The notes under the pieces: generated by a model
Database searches by the model: none
What the model was told of the DNA's origin: nothing
What the model saw: only the letters and a program-made list of their open reading frames with translations
Source of the DNA: JAFNGF01 sp964567045
GTDB taxonomy: Bacteria; Planctomycetota; Phycisphaerae; Sedimentisphaerales; Anaerobacaceae
Reading direction: 5' to 3'
Assembly: GCA_964567045.1 (NCBI GenBank)
Contig: CAZMLE010000095.1
Coordinates: 1 to 12,366, forward strand
DNA: 12,366 nt
Program-made: the position numbers and the translations under genes
Part shown: positions 12,308-12,366 of the stretch, piece after piece
How positions within the stretch are numbered: position 1 is the first letter of the stretch
Layout: each line of letters opens with the position of its first letter

Positions 12308-12366
12308 GCGGCACAGATAAGCTATGAAACCGGAGCCTCCCGGTTAGGTTATAATACAGGCTCGTT

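Larger units (their letters stand above)
11734..12366. other. Gene-free stretch of dispersed repeats and AT-rich sequence
   Basis: No reading frame here looks like a protein; those present translate repeats. From left to right it holds an imperfect hairpin CCA-TCCC/GGGA-TGG (11750-11769), a palindrome and direct repeat (11801-11833), an AT-rich segment (about 11900-12150) with two small palindromes, a TTGACACTGATTT direct repeat (12236-12268) and a TTCGAC-type palindromic repeat (12287-12307). A TATAAT near the right edge (12350-12355) has no matching -35 box. No tRNA or rRNA signature is seen. Confidence 0.6.

Noticed and set aside
12132..12314. Minus-strand open frame of 60 codons
   Set aside because: It translates dispersed repeats (the TTGACACTGATTT and TTCGAC types) and has no ribosome binding site.
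12350..12355. Promoter at the right edge (TATAAT)
   Set aside because: No -35 box at the right distance, and the downstream gene is outside the window.

Overview
The window looks like a piece of a bacterial chromosome of moderate GC. The mix of families suggests Planctomycetota, probably a Phycisphaerae-like lineage: a Tat-exported sugar-isomerase-like TIM barrel, a ceramidase-like secreted hydrolase, URO-D-like proteins beside Gfo/Idh/MocA oxidoreductases, a TrpB2-type tryptophan synthase, and a heavy load of short GC-rich palindromic repeats. This assignment is inferred from gene content, not from a marker gene.

Layout. At the left edge (1-244, minus) is the 5' part of a Gp49-like (HigB/RelE-type) toxin gene, with a promoter and a perfect operator-like palindrome. 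Next is a four-gene minus-strand operon, read right to left from about 4853 to 381: a DegT/DnrJ/EryC1 aminotransferase, a Gfo/Idh/MocA oxidoreductase, a URO-D-superfamily protein, and a second Gfo/Idh/MocA oxidoreductase. Intergenic gaps are 8-21 nt. Diverging from it on the plus strand (5037-7522) are a Tat-signal TIM-barrel isomerase/epimerase-like protein and a secreted ceramidase-like hydrolase. The two transcription units share a compact region with overlapping promoters and REP-like hairpins. A bidirectional terminator near 7645-7682 separates them from a convergent outer-membrane beta-barrel gene (7715-8575, minus). Upstream of that lie trpB2 (8696-10063, minus) and a Memo-family gene, amrB (10175-11071, minus). 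purE (11182-11733, plus) diverges from amrB. The last 633 bases contain no credible gene, only dispersed repeats and AT-rich sequence with palindromes.

How the genes may work together. The six genes from 381 to 7522 look like one functional module. It has PLP-dependent transamination, two NAD(P)-dependent sugar/cyclitol-type oxidoreductases, a metal-dependent TIM barrel and an exported hydrolase. The most economical reading is processing of an amino-sugar, aminocyclitol or related sugar derivative. The substrate cannot be read from the sequence. The remaining genes (trpB2, amrB, purE) look like housekeeping or stand-alone functions.

The most notable non-gene signal is the density of palindromic and tandem repeats that have become part of protein ends. 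The same repeat supplies the C-terminal KLAPAQAG peptide of two unrelated proteins. Other repeats form both ends of PurE and an internal loop of the TIM-barrel protein.
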